Notes: generated from the letters alone by a model not told the origin. A DNA stretch of 42,529 nucleotides from Cytophagaceae bacterium (GCA_027487695.1 JAIYDB010000029.1:1-42529), one strand, 5' to 3'. Positions 26,088 through 35,471 are shown, counted from the first letter of the stretch. Numbers and translations: made by a program.

Positions 26088-27425
26088 ATGAAATTCAATT
26101 ATAAACTACTCCTAGTTGCCCTCACCATCGGTCTATTAACTAGCCAATCTGCAAATGCGGTGGTTATAAAAGGTAGCATTCTGAATTCACCTATTCCCCG
26201 ACCAGATTCAATCTTTGTTTTTGACTTCAAGGGGAGTATGAAAACGAAAATTGCTGCTGCGTTCATTAAAGACGATGCCTTTAAGTTTAACTTAGATAAG
26301 TCGGTAAAAGGACATTACTTTTTAGGGTTTGATGCCACCAAAGGTTTCGATATCATAGTTTGGGAGAAAGACTTAACACTTAACTTAAATCCGAGGGATT
26401 TTGCAGCATCATTACCAGCAGATAAGGAAACATCAGATTTCAGGATTTTCAATAAGAAGCTGATAGATGTGCAGGCCGATTTGCAGAACATTTATAGAGA
26501 ACGCAATACCAAGATGGAAAAGATACGTACCCAAGCGGCTGCCGATAGTTTGCTTGCCGTGTACAACAAAAAAGAAAAGGACAAAGACCAAGAACTAGAA
26601 GATTTTTTAAAATCATTCAGCAACAAAAAGGGCTATTTAGGCGAGGTTTCTAACTATATCCTTGGACCTAATAAGTCGTTATTTAAGCCAGATTTTTCCG
26701 AGGCCGATTTCAAAAACATTTACGGCACCCAAGGCGAATTTCAGTTTGCTAAAACTACCTACTTTATAAAATATAAGTACACATACACAGCAGAAGGTTA
26801 CGAAGCAGGCATTTTAGAGCTACTTACCAAAGCTCCTAGAGCAAGCGATAGTAAGCGTTTGCTTAACTATATGCTTTTCGATTTATATGCATCGGCAGAT
26901 ACTGATAAGCTTGAAGAACTATTAAAAGGTTTCTTAGATGAGTTTCCAAACGATAAGCAAGGCCTGGCCTACAAGGCAAAACTACCTAAGCCACAGCCAA
27001 AAGTTGGAGCAATGGCACCAGATATTGTTTTGAACGATCCTGATGGCAAAACCTTAAAGCTAAGCGATTTAAAAGGTAAAGTTGTACTGATTGACTTTTG
27101 GGCTAGCTGGTGTGGTCCCTGCCGTGCAGAAAACCCTAACGTGGTAAATACCTACAAAAAATATAAAGATAAAGGCTTTACCATTTACAGCGTATCGTTA
27201 GATAATAACGCACAAAACTGGAGAGCTGCCATTCAAAAAGATGGCTTAGAGTGGGAGTGGCACGTATCTGACTTATTAGGTTGGAGAAGCGCAGGTGCAG
27301 CGTTATATGCGGTGCAATCTATCCCTGCTGCTTTCCTTATTGATAGAGAAGGAAAAATAGTAGCTAAAAACCTTCGCGGTGCTGCCTTAGAACAAAAGGT
27401 AAAAGAAATTGTAGAGAAGCCCTAA
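26088..27425 (+). CDS. TlpA-like thioredoxin-fold protein (thiol-disulfide reductase)
   Basis: The 445-residue protein has a signal peptide (residues 1-24, LLTSQSANA). An N-terminal strand-rich domain of about 100 residues is like the DUF4369 domain that precedes many Bacteroidota TlpA proteins. A helical, charged middle (about 120-290) follows. The C-terminal thioredoxin domain has VGAMAPDIVLNDPDG, then VVLIDFWASWCGPCRAENPN with the redox pair Cys342/Cys345, then IPAAFLIDREGKIVAKNLRG. The cis-Pro (SIPAAF) is present. Such proteins act in the periplasm, keeping thiols reduced, for example in cytochrome maturation. Its partner is not encoded nearby. It is read in the same direction as the two-component pair 140 bp downstream. 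Confidence 0.92.
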   Translation: MKFNYKLLLVALTIGLLTSQSANAVVIKGSILNSPIPRPDSIFVFDFKGSMKTKIAAAFIKDDAFKFNLDKSVKGHYFLGFDATKGFDIIVWEKDLTLNLNPRDFAASLPADKETSDFRIFNKKLIDVQADLQNIYRERNTKMEKIRTQAAADSLLAVYNKKEKDKDQELEDFLKSFSNKKGYLGEVSNYILGPNKSLFKPDFSEADFKNIYGTQGEFQFAKTTYFIKYKYTYTAEGYEAGILELLTKAPRASDSKRLLNYMLFDLYASADTDKLEELLKGFLDEFPNDKQGLAYKAKLPKPQPKVGAMAPDIVLNDPDGKTLKLSDLKGKVVLIDFWASWCGPCRAENPNVVNTYKKYKDKGFTIYSVSLDNNAQNWRAAIQKDGLEWEWHVSDLLGWRSAGAALYAVQSIPAAFLIDREGKIVAKNLRGAALEQKVKEIVEKP

Positions 27426-27565
27426 AATCTTCCTTAATTGCCTCAGCATTAGCATTACCTTTTAAATGAGCCAAAATACCTAGTAGTTTTACCACTATTA
27501 AAACATAAAAGTTCAATTTAATAATCCACAACCAAGGCTAATAAGCTAACGCAAACCTGTTCTGT

Positions 27566-28258
27566 ATGAGCACAAAAAGCAGCCACAAAGTGTTAATTGT
27601 AGATGATGAACCAGATATTCTGGAAATCTTAAACTTTAACCTTACCAAAGAAGGCTTTGAAACACGCACCGCCGAAAATGGTAAAAAAGCAGTTGAAATA
27701 GCCGCCGATTTTAAGCCTAACCTCGTTTTAATGGACATTATGATGCCCATTATTGATGGCGTAGAAGCTTGCAGAATGATTAGGGAACTTCCAGGAATGA
27801 AGGATACCTACATCATTTTCCTTACTGCCAGAGGTGAAGAATATAGCGAAGTTGCCGCCTTTGATGCTGGTGCTAATGATTTCATTACCAAGCCTATAAA
27901 GCCAAGAGCCTTAGTAAGCAGAATTCAAGCTGCCTTAAAGCGAAACAGTACTTCCCCTAAAGAAAATTTGAAAATTACCTTTAAGGGTCTTACCATAGAT
28001 AGAACTAGTTATACAGTTGTGCATAACGAAAAGCCAATAGTGCTTCCAAAAAAGGAATTTGAACTACTTAGTTTTTTGGCGCAAAATCCAAATAAAGTGT
28101 ACTCGCGCGACGATTTATTGCAAAACATTTGGGGTTCAGATGTTTACGTACTTGCCCGTACGGTAGATGTGCACGTTAGGAAGGTAAGAGAGAAAATTGG
28201 CGATGGCTATATTTCTACAGTAAAAGGAGTAGGCTACAAATTTGAAACCGAAGAATAA
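27566..28258 (+). CDS. OmpR/PhoB-family response regulator
   Basis: The 230-residue protein has a receiver domain (residues about 8-122) with acidic pocket Asp13/Asp14, phospho-acceptor Asp57 (VLMDIMMP), Thr in FLTARGE and Lys in ITKPIKP. A winged-helix DNA-binding domain follows, residues about 135-228 (KEFELLSFLAQNP, YSRDDLLQNIWGSDVYV, RTVDVHVRKVREKI, STVKGVGYKFE). It is a complete PhoB/OmpR-type activator. Its gene overlaps the histidine kinase gene by 17 bp, so the pair is co-transcribed and should work together. Its regulon cannot be read from the window. Confidence 0.97.
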   Translation: MSTKSSHKVLIVDDEPDILEILNFNLTKEGFETRTAENGKKAVEIAADFKPNLVLMDIMMPIIDGVEACRMIRELPGMKDTYIIFLTARGEEYSEVAAFDAGANDFITKPIKPRALVSRIQAALKRNSTSPKENLKITFKGLTIDRTSYTVVHNEKPIVLPKKEFELLSFLAQNPNKVYSRDDLLQNIWGSDVYVLARTVDVHVRKVREKIGDGYISTVKGVGYKFETEE

Positions 28259-29588
28259 CATAACCGAACCACAGGTTAATATTCCGAACCCTTCTGAAAG
28301 TGGCACAAAAACTGCCGCAAAAGATGGGGGCAAAAAGGAGCGTGCCCAAGCTGAAACCAATGAGGCTCGTATTAAAATTGCGGCTTCTAAAAATTCGAAT
28401 AAAAAACTTGGATCTCCTGTTAGTAGGCTTATAACCTTCGATGCAAAGTCAGTTTCGTTGTGGTTAGCAGTTATCATTTCGCTATTTAGTGGGCTATTCC
28501 TGTTTATAGCAATGAAGGTGGAGATAGTAGTTATAGTAACTACTATTATCATTATCTTCTTTATCAGTTTCTTCCTGATATTCTTGGCTACTGAATTTCT
28601 TATTTTCAGAGAAATCAATAAGATATACGCCATTCTAGAAAAGCTAAGGCGTAAAAAGGATATTAAGGTTGTAAGCAGGCAACTCCGTAAATATGGTAGG
28701 GAAAGCATCCCTGGTTCTCCATTCGCCAAACTGAACAATGAACTAATGCGATTTGCAAGCCGCAAGGAAGAGGAAATTGTACAGCTAAAGGCAATGGAGG
28801 TGTACCGTAGGGAGTTTATCTCAAGCATAGGTCACGAATTGAAGACTCCCCTATTTGCATCACAAAGCTATGTGCATACCTTGTTAGATGGTGCCTCTGA
28901 AGATCCTGAAACCAGAGAACGTTTCTTAAAAAAAGCTGCCAAATCGTTAGATGGTCTGCAAGAATTAGTTGAAGACTTTTTGGACTTGAGCGAGATGGAA
29001 GCAGGTGTAGTAACTATGCGCCTTGGAGCTGTAGATATTGGCACCCTCATTTCTGATACCATTGATCTTTTAGAAGGTTTGGCAGAAAAAAGAGCCGTAA
29101 AAATTCAATGGGAGAAAAACACCCCCAAAACTGAAATTGTATTGGCCGACCCTAAGCGTATGCAGCAGGTACTTATTAACTTGCTTGAAAACGGTGTAAA
29201 ATACGGCAGAGAAAACGGTAATATATTCCTTGGACTAGAAACCGAAAAAGACCAGGTAACAATTTCCGTTCGCGACGATGGACCAGGGATTGACCAAGAC
29301 CATCTGAAGCGTATTTTTGAACGCTTCTACAGAGTAGAACAAAGCCGTAACCGTGCAAAAGGTGGTAGTGGATTAGGACTAGCTATTGTGAAGCATATTC
29401 TAGAACTACACGGCAGTAAAGTACAGGTAGTGAGCAAGTTAAACAAAGGAACCACTTTTAGCTTTAAGCTTAAAAAGTACAGTGGTGAATCTTTACCTGA
29501 TGGTAACCCTGCAGATTTGAGAAGAGAAGCACCAGTAGGTCAGCTTCACGTGGCAGCACAGCAATCGGGAAATTTGAACAATGCCTAA
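28242..29588 (+). CDS. Sensor histidine kinase (PhoR-like), partner of the upstream regulator
   Basis: The 448-residue protein has a Lys/Asn-rich cytoplasmic N-tail (about 65 residues), then two membrane segments almost back-to-back (about 72-92 and 94-125) with virtually no periplasmic loop. The HisKA domain has His198 (SSIGHELKTPLF). The ATPase domain has N-box LINLLENGVKYG, G1 VRDDGPGIDQDH, F-box IFERFYRVEQSR and G2 GGSGLGLAI. Without an external loop the signal must come from within the membrane or cytoplasm, or from a partner protein. The start is TTG at 28242, inside the regulator's last codons. No Met codon precedes the first membrane segment, so TTG is the best start but not proven. 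Confidence 0.93.
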   Translation: MKPKNNITEPQVNIPNPSESGTKTAAKDGGKKERAQAETNEARIKIAASKNSNKKLGSPVSRLITFDAKSVSLWLAVIISLFSGLFLFIAMKVEIVVIVTTIIIIFFISFFLIFLATEFLIFREINKIYAILEKLRRKKDIKVVSRQLRKYGRESIPGSPFAKLNNELMRFASRKEEEIVQLKAMEVYRREFISSIGHELKTPLFASQSYVHTLLDGASEDPETRERFLKKAAKSLDGLQELVEDFLDLSEMEAGVVTMRLGAVDIGTLISDTIDLLEGLAEKRAVKIQWEKNTPKTEIVLADPKRMQQVLINLLENGVKYGRENGNIFLGLETEKDQVTISVRDDGPGIDQDHLKRIFERFYRVEQSRNRAKGGSGLGLAIVKHILELHGSKVQVVSKLNKGTTFSFKLKKYSGESLPDGNPADLRREAPVGQLHVAAQQSGNLNNA

Positions 29589-29647
29589 ATCATTTAATAC
29601 CAATAAAAACTACGCAATACCCAAATATTGCCGAACTTTGCCGTTGA

Positions 29648-30931
29648 ATGATTGAAAAGAAAAGTAAAAGTACCGCTGCAATTGTAGAAAGAGCTATACT
29701 GGTGAGTGTAGTGCCAAATAAAACGAAGGATGGCATTATTAAAGAACACCTAGATGAATTAGCATTTTTGGCAAGTACTGCAGGCGTAGTAGAAATAGCG
29801 AGGTTTACCCAAAAACTAGACCGACCAGATAGGCGTACCTATGTAGGTAAAGGTAAATTGGCCGATATAGCCGCCTTAGCCAAAGCAGAAAACGTGGATA
29901 TGATTATTGCCGATGACGACCTTTCGCCATCGCAAACGCGTAATCTGGAGGCAGAACTAAATATTAAAATTCTAGATAGAAGTTTACTTATTCTGGAGAT
30001 TTTTAGCCTAAGAGCGCAAACCGCACAAGCTAAAACTCAAGTAGAACTTGCCCAATACAAATACTTATATCCCAGACTTACCCGCCTGTGGACTCACCTT
30101 TCCAAACAAAAGGGTGGTGTAGGTATGCGTGGTCCTGGTGAAAAGGAACTTGAAACTGATAGGCGTATAGTTCAAGATCGTATCAGTTTCTTGAAAGAAA
30201 AGCTGGCCATTATTGATAAGCAAAGTGCTACACGTAGGCAAGGCAGAGATAGACTTGTACGTGTTGCCTTAGTTGGTTATACTAACGTAGGTAAAAGTAC
30301 CCTTATGAATGTGCTAAGCAAAAGCGAAGTAGTGGCTGAAAATAAGCTATTCGCCACTGTAGATAGTACTGTGCGCAAAGTAGTTTATGAGCAAGTGCCT
30401 TTCTTGCTTACCGATACAGTAGGTTTTATTAGAAAGCTACCAACTCACTTAATTGAAAGCTTTAAAAGCACTCTTGATGAGGTTCGTGAAGCTGATATTC
30501 TTTTGCATGTTGTAGATGCCTCTCACCCGTTTTTTGAGCAGCAAATACAAGTAGTAAATGGCATTTTGAAAGATATGAACGCTATTGATAAACCAATGGT
30601 GTACATATTCAATAAAATTGACTTGCTGCCAATCCCTGTTGAAAAGCCAAGTTTGGAAGAAATGGGCTGGGATGCTTGGGATTATACCGCATCTAACCCA
30701 GATAAAATAGAAGAGGCAAAGCCATTTTCTTTAGCTGAAATTACCGCTGAGTACTACAATAAACCGGGTACCGATGCCGTGTTTGTTTCGGCAACTAAGC
30801 GGGAACGAGTGGCCGATTTAAGAGAATTAGTCTATACCAAGGTGTTGAAAAACCACCTACTTATTTATCCTAACTGGTTAAAAGATAGTGTAATCAAAGG
30901 CAAAGTAGAAAAAGACGAAGACTACAACTAA
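29648..30931 (+). CDS. hflX: Ribosome-associated GTPase HflX
   Basis: The 427-residue protein has the HflX N-terminal domain with the conserved VGMRGPGEKELETDRR segment, followed by the GTPase domain: G1 LVGYTNVGKSTL, G2 ATVDSTVR, G3 DTVGFIRKLP, G4 FNKIDLLP and G5 FVSATK. HflX binds the 50S subunit and splits stalled or hibernating ribosomes, chiefly under stress. The gene is on its own, 59 bp after the kinase stop. A GAACTTTG string at 29633-29640, one base off the -7 consensus, lies 7 bp before the ATG. Confidence 0.98.
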   Translation: MIEKKSKSTAAIVERAILVSVVPNKTKDGIIKEHLDELAFLASTAGVVEIARFTQKLDRPDRRTYVGKGKLADIAALAKAENVDMIIADDDLSPSQTRNLEAELNIKILDRSLLILEIFSLRAQTAQAKTQVELAQYKYLYPRLTRLWTHLSKQKGGVGMRGPGEKELETDRRIVQDRISFLKEKLAIIDKQSATRRQGRDRLVRVALVGYTNVGKSTLMNVLSKSEVVAENKLFATVDSTVRKVVYEQVPFLLTDTVGFIRKLPTHLIESFKSTLDEVREADILLHVVDASHPFFEQQIQVVNGILKDMNAIDKPMVYIFNKIDLLPIPVEKPSLEEMGWDAWDYTASNPDKIEEAKPFSLAEITAEYYNKPGTDAVFVSATKRERVADLRELVYTKVLKNHLLIYPNWLKDSVIKGKVEKDEDYN

Positions 30932-30984
30932 GCCCTTTTACAAACCAACTATCTACCCAAATAAATTACAGAAGTATCAATACC

Positions 30985-31515
30985 ATGGAAGCCATACAAA
31001 CTTGTTATTTAACCAATAAACCTGCTATTCAAAATGTAGTTATCCCTGCCAATGGTTGGGGAGCAACATTTCCAAATGCCATGGTATTTGAAGTGCCAGC
31101 ATCGGAAAAAGGTGCAACGACACCCGATTTTGAAGAAAACATCATTGGGTTTTTGGCACAAATAAATAAGAAGAAGGCACCACGTTTTAGTCTGGAAGAA
31201 ATAAAGCTCATGGAACAATGGCTCGAACGCCTTGCTCGTGCCATTTTTACCAATGTATTTGAAGCATACTGGGATAGAAAGCTAGTGGTGATAGTTCCGA
31301 AACTAGGCGTTGCCCCAGCGTGGCGCGATTTAGCCAAAGAACTAGAAGAAGAATTATCCGATTCTATTGATGAGCTTTTTGGTGATAAAGGTCCGCATAC
31401 CAAGTTAGACTATCAGTTCTTTGAATCCGAAACCGATTTGGATACTGATAATGTATTGTGGGTTCGTTTGCCTGGCGGTGCGCAGGTATATGTATGGCCG
31501 ATGGAAAAGAAGTAG
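30985..31515 (+). CDS. Unknown soluble protein
   Basis: The 176-residue product has no signal peptide or membrane segment. It has a mixed N-terminal part (NVVIPANGWGATFPNAMVFE), a helical middle (LEEIKLMEQWLERLARAIF, LAKELEEELSDSIDELFG) and a strand-like C-terminus (VLWVRLPGGAQVYVWPM). I recognise no family. The clear ATG, normal length and base composition like its neighbours support it as a real gene. It lies 53 bp after hflX and 9 bp before the TIGR02391-like gene. Function is unknown. Confidence 0.75.
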   Translation: MEAIQTCYLTNKPAIQNVVIPANGWGATFPNAMVFEVPASEKGATTPDFEENIIGFLAQINKKKAPRFSLEEIKLMEQWLERLARAIFTNVFEAYWDRKLVVIVPKLGVAPAWRDLAKELEEELSDSIDELFGDKGPHTKLDYQFFESETDLDTDNVLWVRLPGGAQVYVWPMEKK

Positions 31516-31524
31516 GGGGCTGGG

Positions 31525-32325
31525 ATGATAAAATCATTTGATGAAGTAACACTTCGGAATATATCAGATATTATTTCTGAATTATTAACTCATAAGGAAA
31601 TTACTGAACATCTATCTAGTTTAGGTATATTTGATTCATCAAACGGTCAAAATAAAAGTAACAGACTTTACTTTGCCTTAAAAGAAAAACAAAATCAAGA
31701 CAGGTGTGGTAATAACATACTTGGATTTGTGATTAAAATTATAAGTCCAAAAAGATATAATTCAGATGTTGATTTTGAAAAACACAGATCATTGATAAAT
31801 GAAAAGCTTTTATATGATGGGATTGAAATAGACCCAACTGGTCAAGCAAAGGAAGTTGATAAAGCAAAAACAATTTCGGAAGCAAAAAGAAGGTCAAATA
31901 AAATTAAAGAAAAAGTAAATGGAATAAGTATTCATCCTGAAATAATTCAGTTTTGTGAAAAAGAATGGCTGCAAGAAAACTATTTTCATGCTATATTAGA
32001 AATCACGAAAAGTGTTGCGGAAGTCTTAAGAAATAAAAGTGGATTGAAATCAGATGGAGCAGAATTAATTGATGCATGTTTAGGCTTAGGTAAGGATAAT
32101 AAACCTATGCTTGCTTTTAATACATTATCAACGCCAAGTGAACTAAGCGAACATAAGGGATTCGGACATTTTTGTAAAGGTTTCTTTTCAATGTATAGAA
32201 ATCCTAAGGCACATAATCCAAAAGTTCTAGAAGAAACCCAACTATCAGAAATGATTGAGGTACTTATTGTTGCATCCATAATCCACAATAAACTTGATAA
32301 TACTTTTAAAACAGGATATCTCTAG
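31525..32325 (+). CDS. TIGR02391 (Ymh)-family protein, probably laterally acquired
   Basis: The 266-residue protein matches the TIGR02391 family. The C-terminal half has FCEKEWLQENYFHAILEITK, then LGLGKDNKPMLAF and the family's FxxGFFSMYRNPKAHNP block. The N-terminal half has helices with SDVDFEKHRSLINEKLLYDG. Members are often found in mobile or defence-like contexts, and their biochemical role is not established. Base composition differs sharply from its neighbours: three 60-base stretches I counted (lines at 31741, 31861, 31981) have 23-28% G+C, against 52% in the line at 31261 in the preceding gene. That suggests lateral origin. It starts 9 bp past the upstream stop codon. Confidence 0.82.
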   Translation: MIKSFDEVTLRNISDIISELLTHKEITEHLSSLGIFDSSNGQNKSNRLYFALKEKQNQDRCGNNILGFVIKIISPKRYNSDVDFEKHRSLINEKLLYDGIEIDPTGQAKEVDKAKTISEAKRRSNKIKEKVNGISIHPEIIQFCEKEWLQENYFHAILEITKSVAEVLRNKSGLKSDGAELIDACLGLGKDNKPMLAFNTLSTPSELSEHKGFGHFCKGFFSMYRNPKAHNPKVLEETQLSEMIEVLIVASIIHNKLDNTFKTGYL

Positions 32326-32471
32326 GGAGTTCGTCTTTAACAGAAACAAAACAACATAATCCCCACTCACCACCAACCACTTACAAATTATTTTAACTTT
32401 TTTCACCTTTCCAGTAGGGGTATAGCCTACCCTTGGTTGTCATGTGAATGTACCTCACAAAGTATAAACAC
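32326..32471 (+). promoter_or_regulatory. Leader region of the TonB-receptor operon
   Basis: These 146 bases before the receptor gene contain a short inverted repeat GGGTA-TAGCC-TACCC near 32416-32430, which could be an operator or an mRNA hairpin. A sigma-specific promoter cannot be assigned by eye. Confidence 0.3.
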
Positions 32472-34835
32472 ATGAAACTCAAAACGCTTCTCACCTTCCT
32501 CGCTCTCTTTAGTGTTGTAGTAGCTTGGGCACAGCCTGAGCAAACCCTTAAGCAAACTATTAAGGGTACTATTTCTGATGTTGCCAACGGCTTGCCCCTT
32601 CCTGGGGCAACCGTGGCTATTTTGGGTACCAATCCACTTATTGGTACCGTGACCGATGTAAATGGCAGATTCAAACTTGCCAATGTACCCGTAGGCAGGG
32701 TAACCCTCCGCATTACGATGATGGGTTATGCACCTAAAACTATGCCTGAAGTATTGGTATCGTCTGGTAAAATGACCGATTTATCCATTGCCCTTCAAGA
32801 GGAACTAGTTACCGCTGGAGAAGTAGTAATTACTGCTGTAAAGAAAAACAAGAACATTGCCCTTGACGATTTTACTACTGTAAGTGCCCGTACATTTTCT
32901 CCGGAAGAAACCCAAAGGTTTGCGGGTGCCGTGAACGACCCTAGCCGTATGGTTGCCGTTTTCCCAGGAGTAGTATCAAATCCAAGTGGCCAGAACGATA
33001 TTATAGTCCGTGGCAACTCACCTCGTGGATTATTGTGGCGCATGGAAGGTATGGAAATGCCTAATCCTAATCACTTTAGTAGTGAAGGGAGTAGCGGTGG
33101 AGCCATCTCTATGTTGAATCCGAATATCTTAAAAAGCTCAGATTTTTTAACAGGTGCCTTTCCTGCCCAATATGGCAACGCAGCATCCGGTATATTTGAT
33201 TTAGGACTAAGAAAAGGCAATGCTGAAAAGAGCGAATACGTAGCCCAAATAGGAGTATTAGGCATTGAAGCTCAGGCTGAAGGTCCGTTTAAGAAAGGTT
33301 CAGATGCATCGTTTGTAGCTAACTACCGCTATAGCTCTCTTGATTTATTCAATAGAATTGGTCTAAAAATTAGTGGCGAGGCTGCTCCTCAGTTCCAAGA
33401 TGGTGCCTTCAAGGTAAACCTACCTACCAAAACAGGATATTGGAGTATATTCGGAATTGGTGGCTATAACTCTGTTGTTGATAATTCAAAAGACAAGCAG
33501 GATAAGGTAAGGTCTAAATTTAAAGGTAGTTCTGGTATGTACTTAACTGGCATCAGGAATGTGAGTCAGCTTTCAGATAAGCAAAGTTTAGAAAACAGCA
33601 TTGCTTACAGCGGCACGTTTGGCAAAGGAAAAGAGTTTTCAAATCCCCAAAGTGCAGATAGTGCACTTTTAAAAACCTATGAAAACAATAACCAACAAAC
33701 CTTTTTAAGGTATTCTTCTACCCTTATGGGCAAAGTGAATGCTGCCAATAATTACCGTGCTGGTATTATTATTTCACAGCTTGGGTATAATATCAACCAA
33801 TCGTCGTTAGATTATGATACTAAGGTTTATGGCACCAATTACAAAAGAAGTGGCAGCACTCAAATGTATCAGGCATTTGCAGGCTGGCAAAACCGTCCTT
33901 CAGAAAATGTGACTATCAATGGCGGTTTACATTATACCCACTTCGCCTTAAACGGACAAAATATATTAGAGCCACGCTTGGGAGTTAGTTGGCAAGTAAA
34001 CCCAAGGCATACCCTCACTTTTGCTAATGGATTACATTCAAGAGCAGATGCTATATCGGTATACTTTGCAGAAGTTACCGATGCCAATGGCAACAAAACT
34101 ACGCCTAATAAGAATCTTAAAATTCAGCGCAACTTCCATTCCGTAATAGGTCATCAATTTGCTTTAGCCGATGGACTTAACCTAAAAACAGAAGCCTACT
34201 TCCAATACATTTACGATGCTGCGACTGGAACCGACACCAATGATTATTATTCCTTAATGAATGAGGTAAATGTTTTTTCAGTTAACAGATTAGAAAACAA
34301 AGGCAAAGGCAGAAACTACGGGGTTGATATCAATATAGACCGCAACTTTGGCAATGGTTTCTATATGATGTTTTCACAATCACTTTTCAGAAGTGAATAT
34401 AAGAACCCTGGCTATGCTTGGAAGGCATCCAGATACGATAACAAGTTTGTAAGCAATGTAGTAGCAGGTAAAGAATGGAAACTGAAAAACAAAGGCAAAA
34501 AAGAACGCACCCTTCAGGCCAATTTTAGGGCAGTGTATATGGGTGGGGTTGTTTACACACCATTGAACAGAGAAGCAAGCGCAGCCAATGATAACTCGGT
34601 ATATGATACCAAGGCTTATAACTCAAAACGTGCCCCAAATATTGCAAGGATTGACTTCAGCATAGGAATCCGTAAAAACAGAGAGCGCAGTACACATACC
34701 CTAAAACTAGATATTCTGAATGTGCTTAATCAAACTCCTACCCTAGGCGAGTATTACGATATCTATAACGATAAAGTAGATAAGCCCTTTGGTTTAGGCA
34801 TTTTACCTAACTTGCTTTATAGGATTGAATTCTAA
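32472..34835 (+). CDS. TonB-dependent receptor with carboxypeptidase-regulatory-like domain
   Basis: From Met 32472 the protein has 787 residues: a signal peptide (TLLTFLALFSVVVAWAQ), a carboxypeptidase-regulatory-like domain at about 25-110 (TIKGTISDVANGLPLPGATV, GTVTDVNGRFKLANVPVG), a plug at about 135-260 (NDIIVRGNSPRGLLWRMEGM), then an outer-membrane barrel ending in RIEF. It lacks an STN signalling domain of its own. The frame is open from 32448, but Met 32472 starts the signal peptide directly. No SusD-type partner follows, so it is not a SusCD pair. Its substrate is unknown. It heads an operon with sigma, anti-sigma and STN-solenoid genes. Confidence 0.93.
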   Translation: MKLKTLLTFLALFSVVVAWAQPEQTLKQTIKGTISDVANGLPLPGATVAILGTNPLIGTVTDVNGRFKLANVPVGRVTLRITMMGYAPKTMPEVLVSSGKMTDLSIALQEELVTAGEVVITAVKKNKNIALDDFTTVSARTFSPEETQRFAGAVNDPSRMVAVFPGVVSNPSGQNDIIVRGNSPRGLLWRMEGMEMPNPNHFSSEGSSGGAISMLNPNILKSSDFLTGAFPAQYGNAASGIFDLGLRKGNAEKSEYVAQIGVLGIEAQAEGPFKKGSDASFVANYRYSSLDLFNRIGLKISGEAAPQFQDGAFKVNLPTKTGYWSIFGIGGYNSVVDNSKDKQDKVRSKFKGSSGMYLTGIRNVSQLSDKQSLENSIAYSGTFGKGKEFSNPQSADSALLKTYENNNQQTFLRYSSTLMGKVNAANNYRAGIIISQLGYNINQSSLDYDTKVYGTNYKRSGSTQMYQAFAGWQNRPSENVTINGGLHYTHFALNGQNILEPRLGVSWQVNPRHTLTFANGLHSRADAISVYFAEVTDANGNKTTPNKNLKIQRNFHSVIGHQFALADGLNLKTEAYFQYIYDAATGTDTNDYYSLMNEVNVFSVNRLENKGKGRNYGVDINIDRNFGNGFYMMFSQSLFRSEYKNPGYAWKASRYDNKFVSNVVAGKEWKLKNKGKKERTLQANFRAVYMGGVVYTPLNREASAANDNSVYDTKAYNSKRAPNIARIDFSIGIRKNRERSTHTLKLDILNVLNQTPTLGEYYDIYNDKVDKPFGLGILPNLLYRIEF

Positions 34836-34871
34836 AGAGGCACAACATTTTATTAACGGTAACTTTTTCCA

Positions 34872-35471
34872 ATGCAGTACCCTGAAAATGAACTCTGGCA
34901 ACAAATACAACAAGGTTCGCTCCAAGCTTATGAAAAGCTATTTCATAAACTTTATGCACCCCTTTGCGGCTATGCTAACCAGTACCTATCAGACCCTGAT
35001 GAAGCAGAAAACTTGGTTCAAGAACTGTTCTGCAACCTCTGGGAAAACAAGGATAGCTTGGAAATTTCAACTGGAATTAAGCCGTATTTATACAAATCGG
35101 CATTTCATAGGTCGCTTAATATTATCAAACGAAGCAAACGTATGGAACCCATTTTAACCGTAGAAGGGGAATACAAACCAGCGGTATTGCAACAAACTAG
35201 CTTGCACGAACAAGTATCCACAAATGAGCTGCAAGAGCAATACCAACAAGCGCTTTCAGATATGCCAGAGGGTAGAAGAACCATATTTCAACTCTCCAGA
35301 CAAGATGAACTCACTTACCGAGAAATAGCAGAATTGCTAGATATATCTATCAAAACAGTAGAAACCCAAATGAGCAAAGCCTTAGGTTTTTTACGAGTAA
35401 GACTATCTGATTTTCTGGTACTATTTCTAATCATTCAATACTTCACCCAATTCAACCACACCTTAAGCTAA
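34872..35471 (+). CDS. ECF-type RNA polymerase sigma factor
   Basis: The 199-residue protein has sigma region 2 (residues about 15-85: AYEKLFHKLYAPLCGYANQYL, DEAENLVQELFCNLWENK) and region 4 (about 125-180: MPEGRRTIFQLSRQDELTYR, EIAELLDISIKTVETQMSKA). It is the Bacteroidota FecI-like type. Its stop overlaps the FecR start by one base, so the pair is translationally coupled. It is expected to transcribe its own operon once released by FecR. A downstream in-frame hydrophobic tail (FLVLFLIIQYF) is odd for a sigma factor and may be a membrane-contacting or regulatory end. Confidence 0.95.
   Translation: MQYPENELWQQIQQGSLQAYEKLFHKLYAPLCGYANQYLSDPDEAENLVQELFCNLWENKDSLEISTGIKPYLYKSAFHRSLNIIKRSKRMEPILTVEGEYKPAVLQQTSLHEQVSTNELQEQYQQALSDMPEGRRTIFQLSRQDELTYREIAELLDISIKTVETQMSKALGFLRVRLSDFLVLFLIIQYFTQFNHTLS

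Noticed and set aside
28136-28828. 230-residue minus-strand frame
   Set aside because: It overlaps the response regulator and kinase genes completely and resembles nothing; an antisense shadow.
32448-32471. Upstream Met for the TonB receptor
   Set aside because: Met 32472 begins the signal peptide immediately; the extra residues would place charged residues before it without need.
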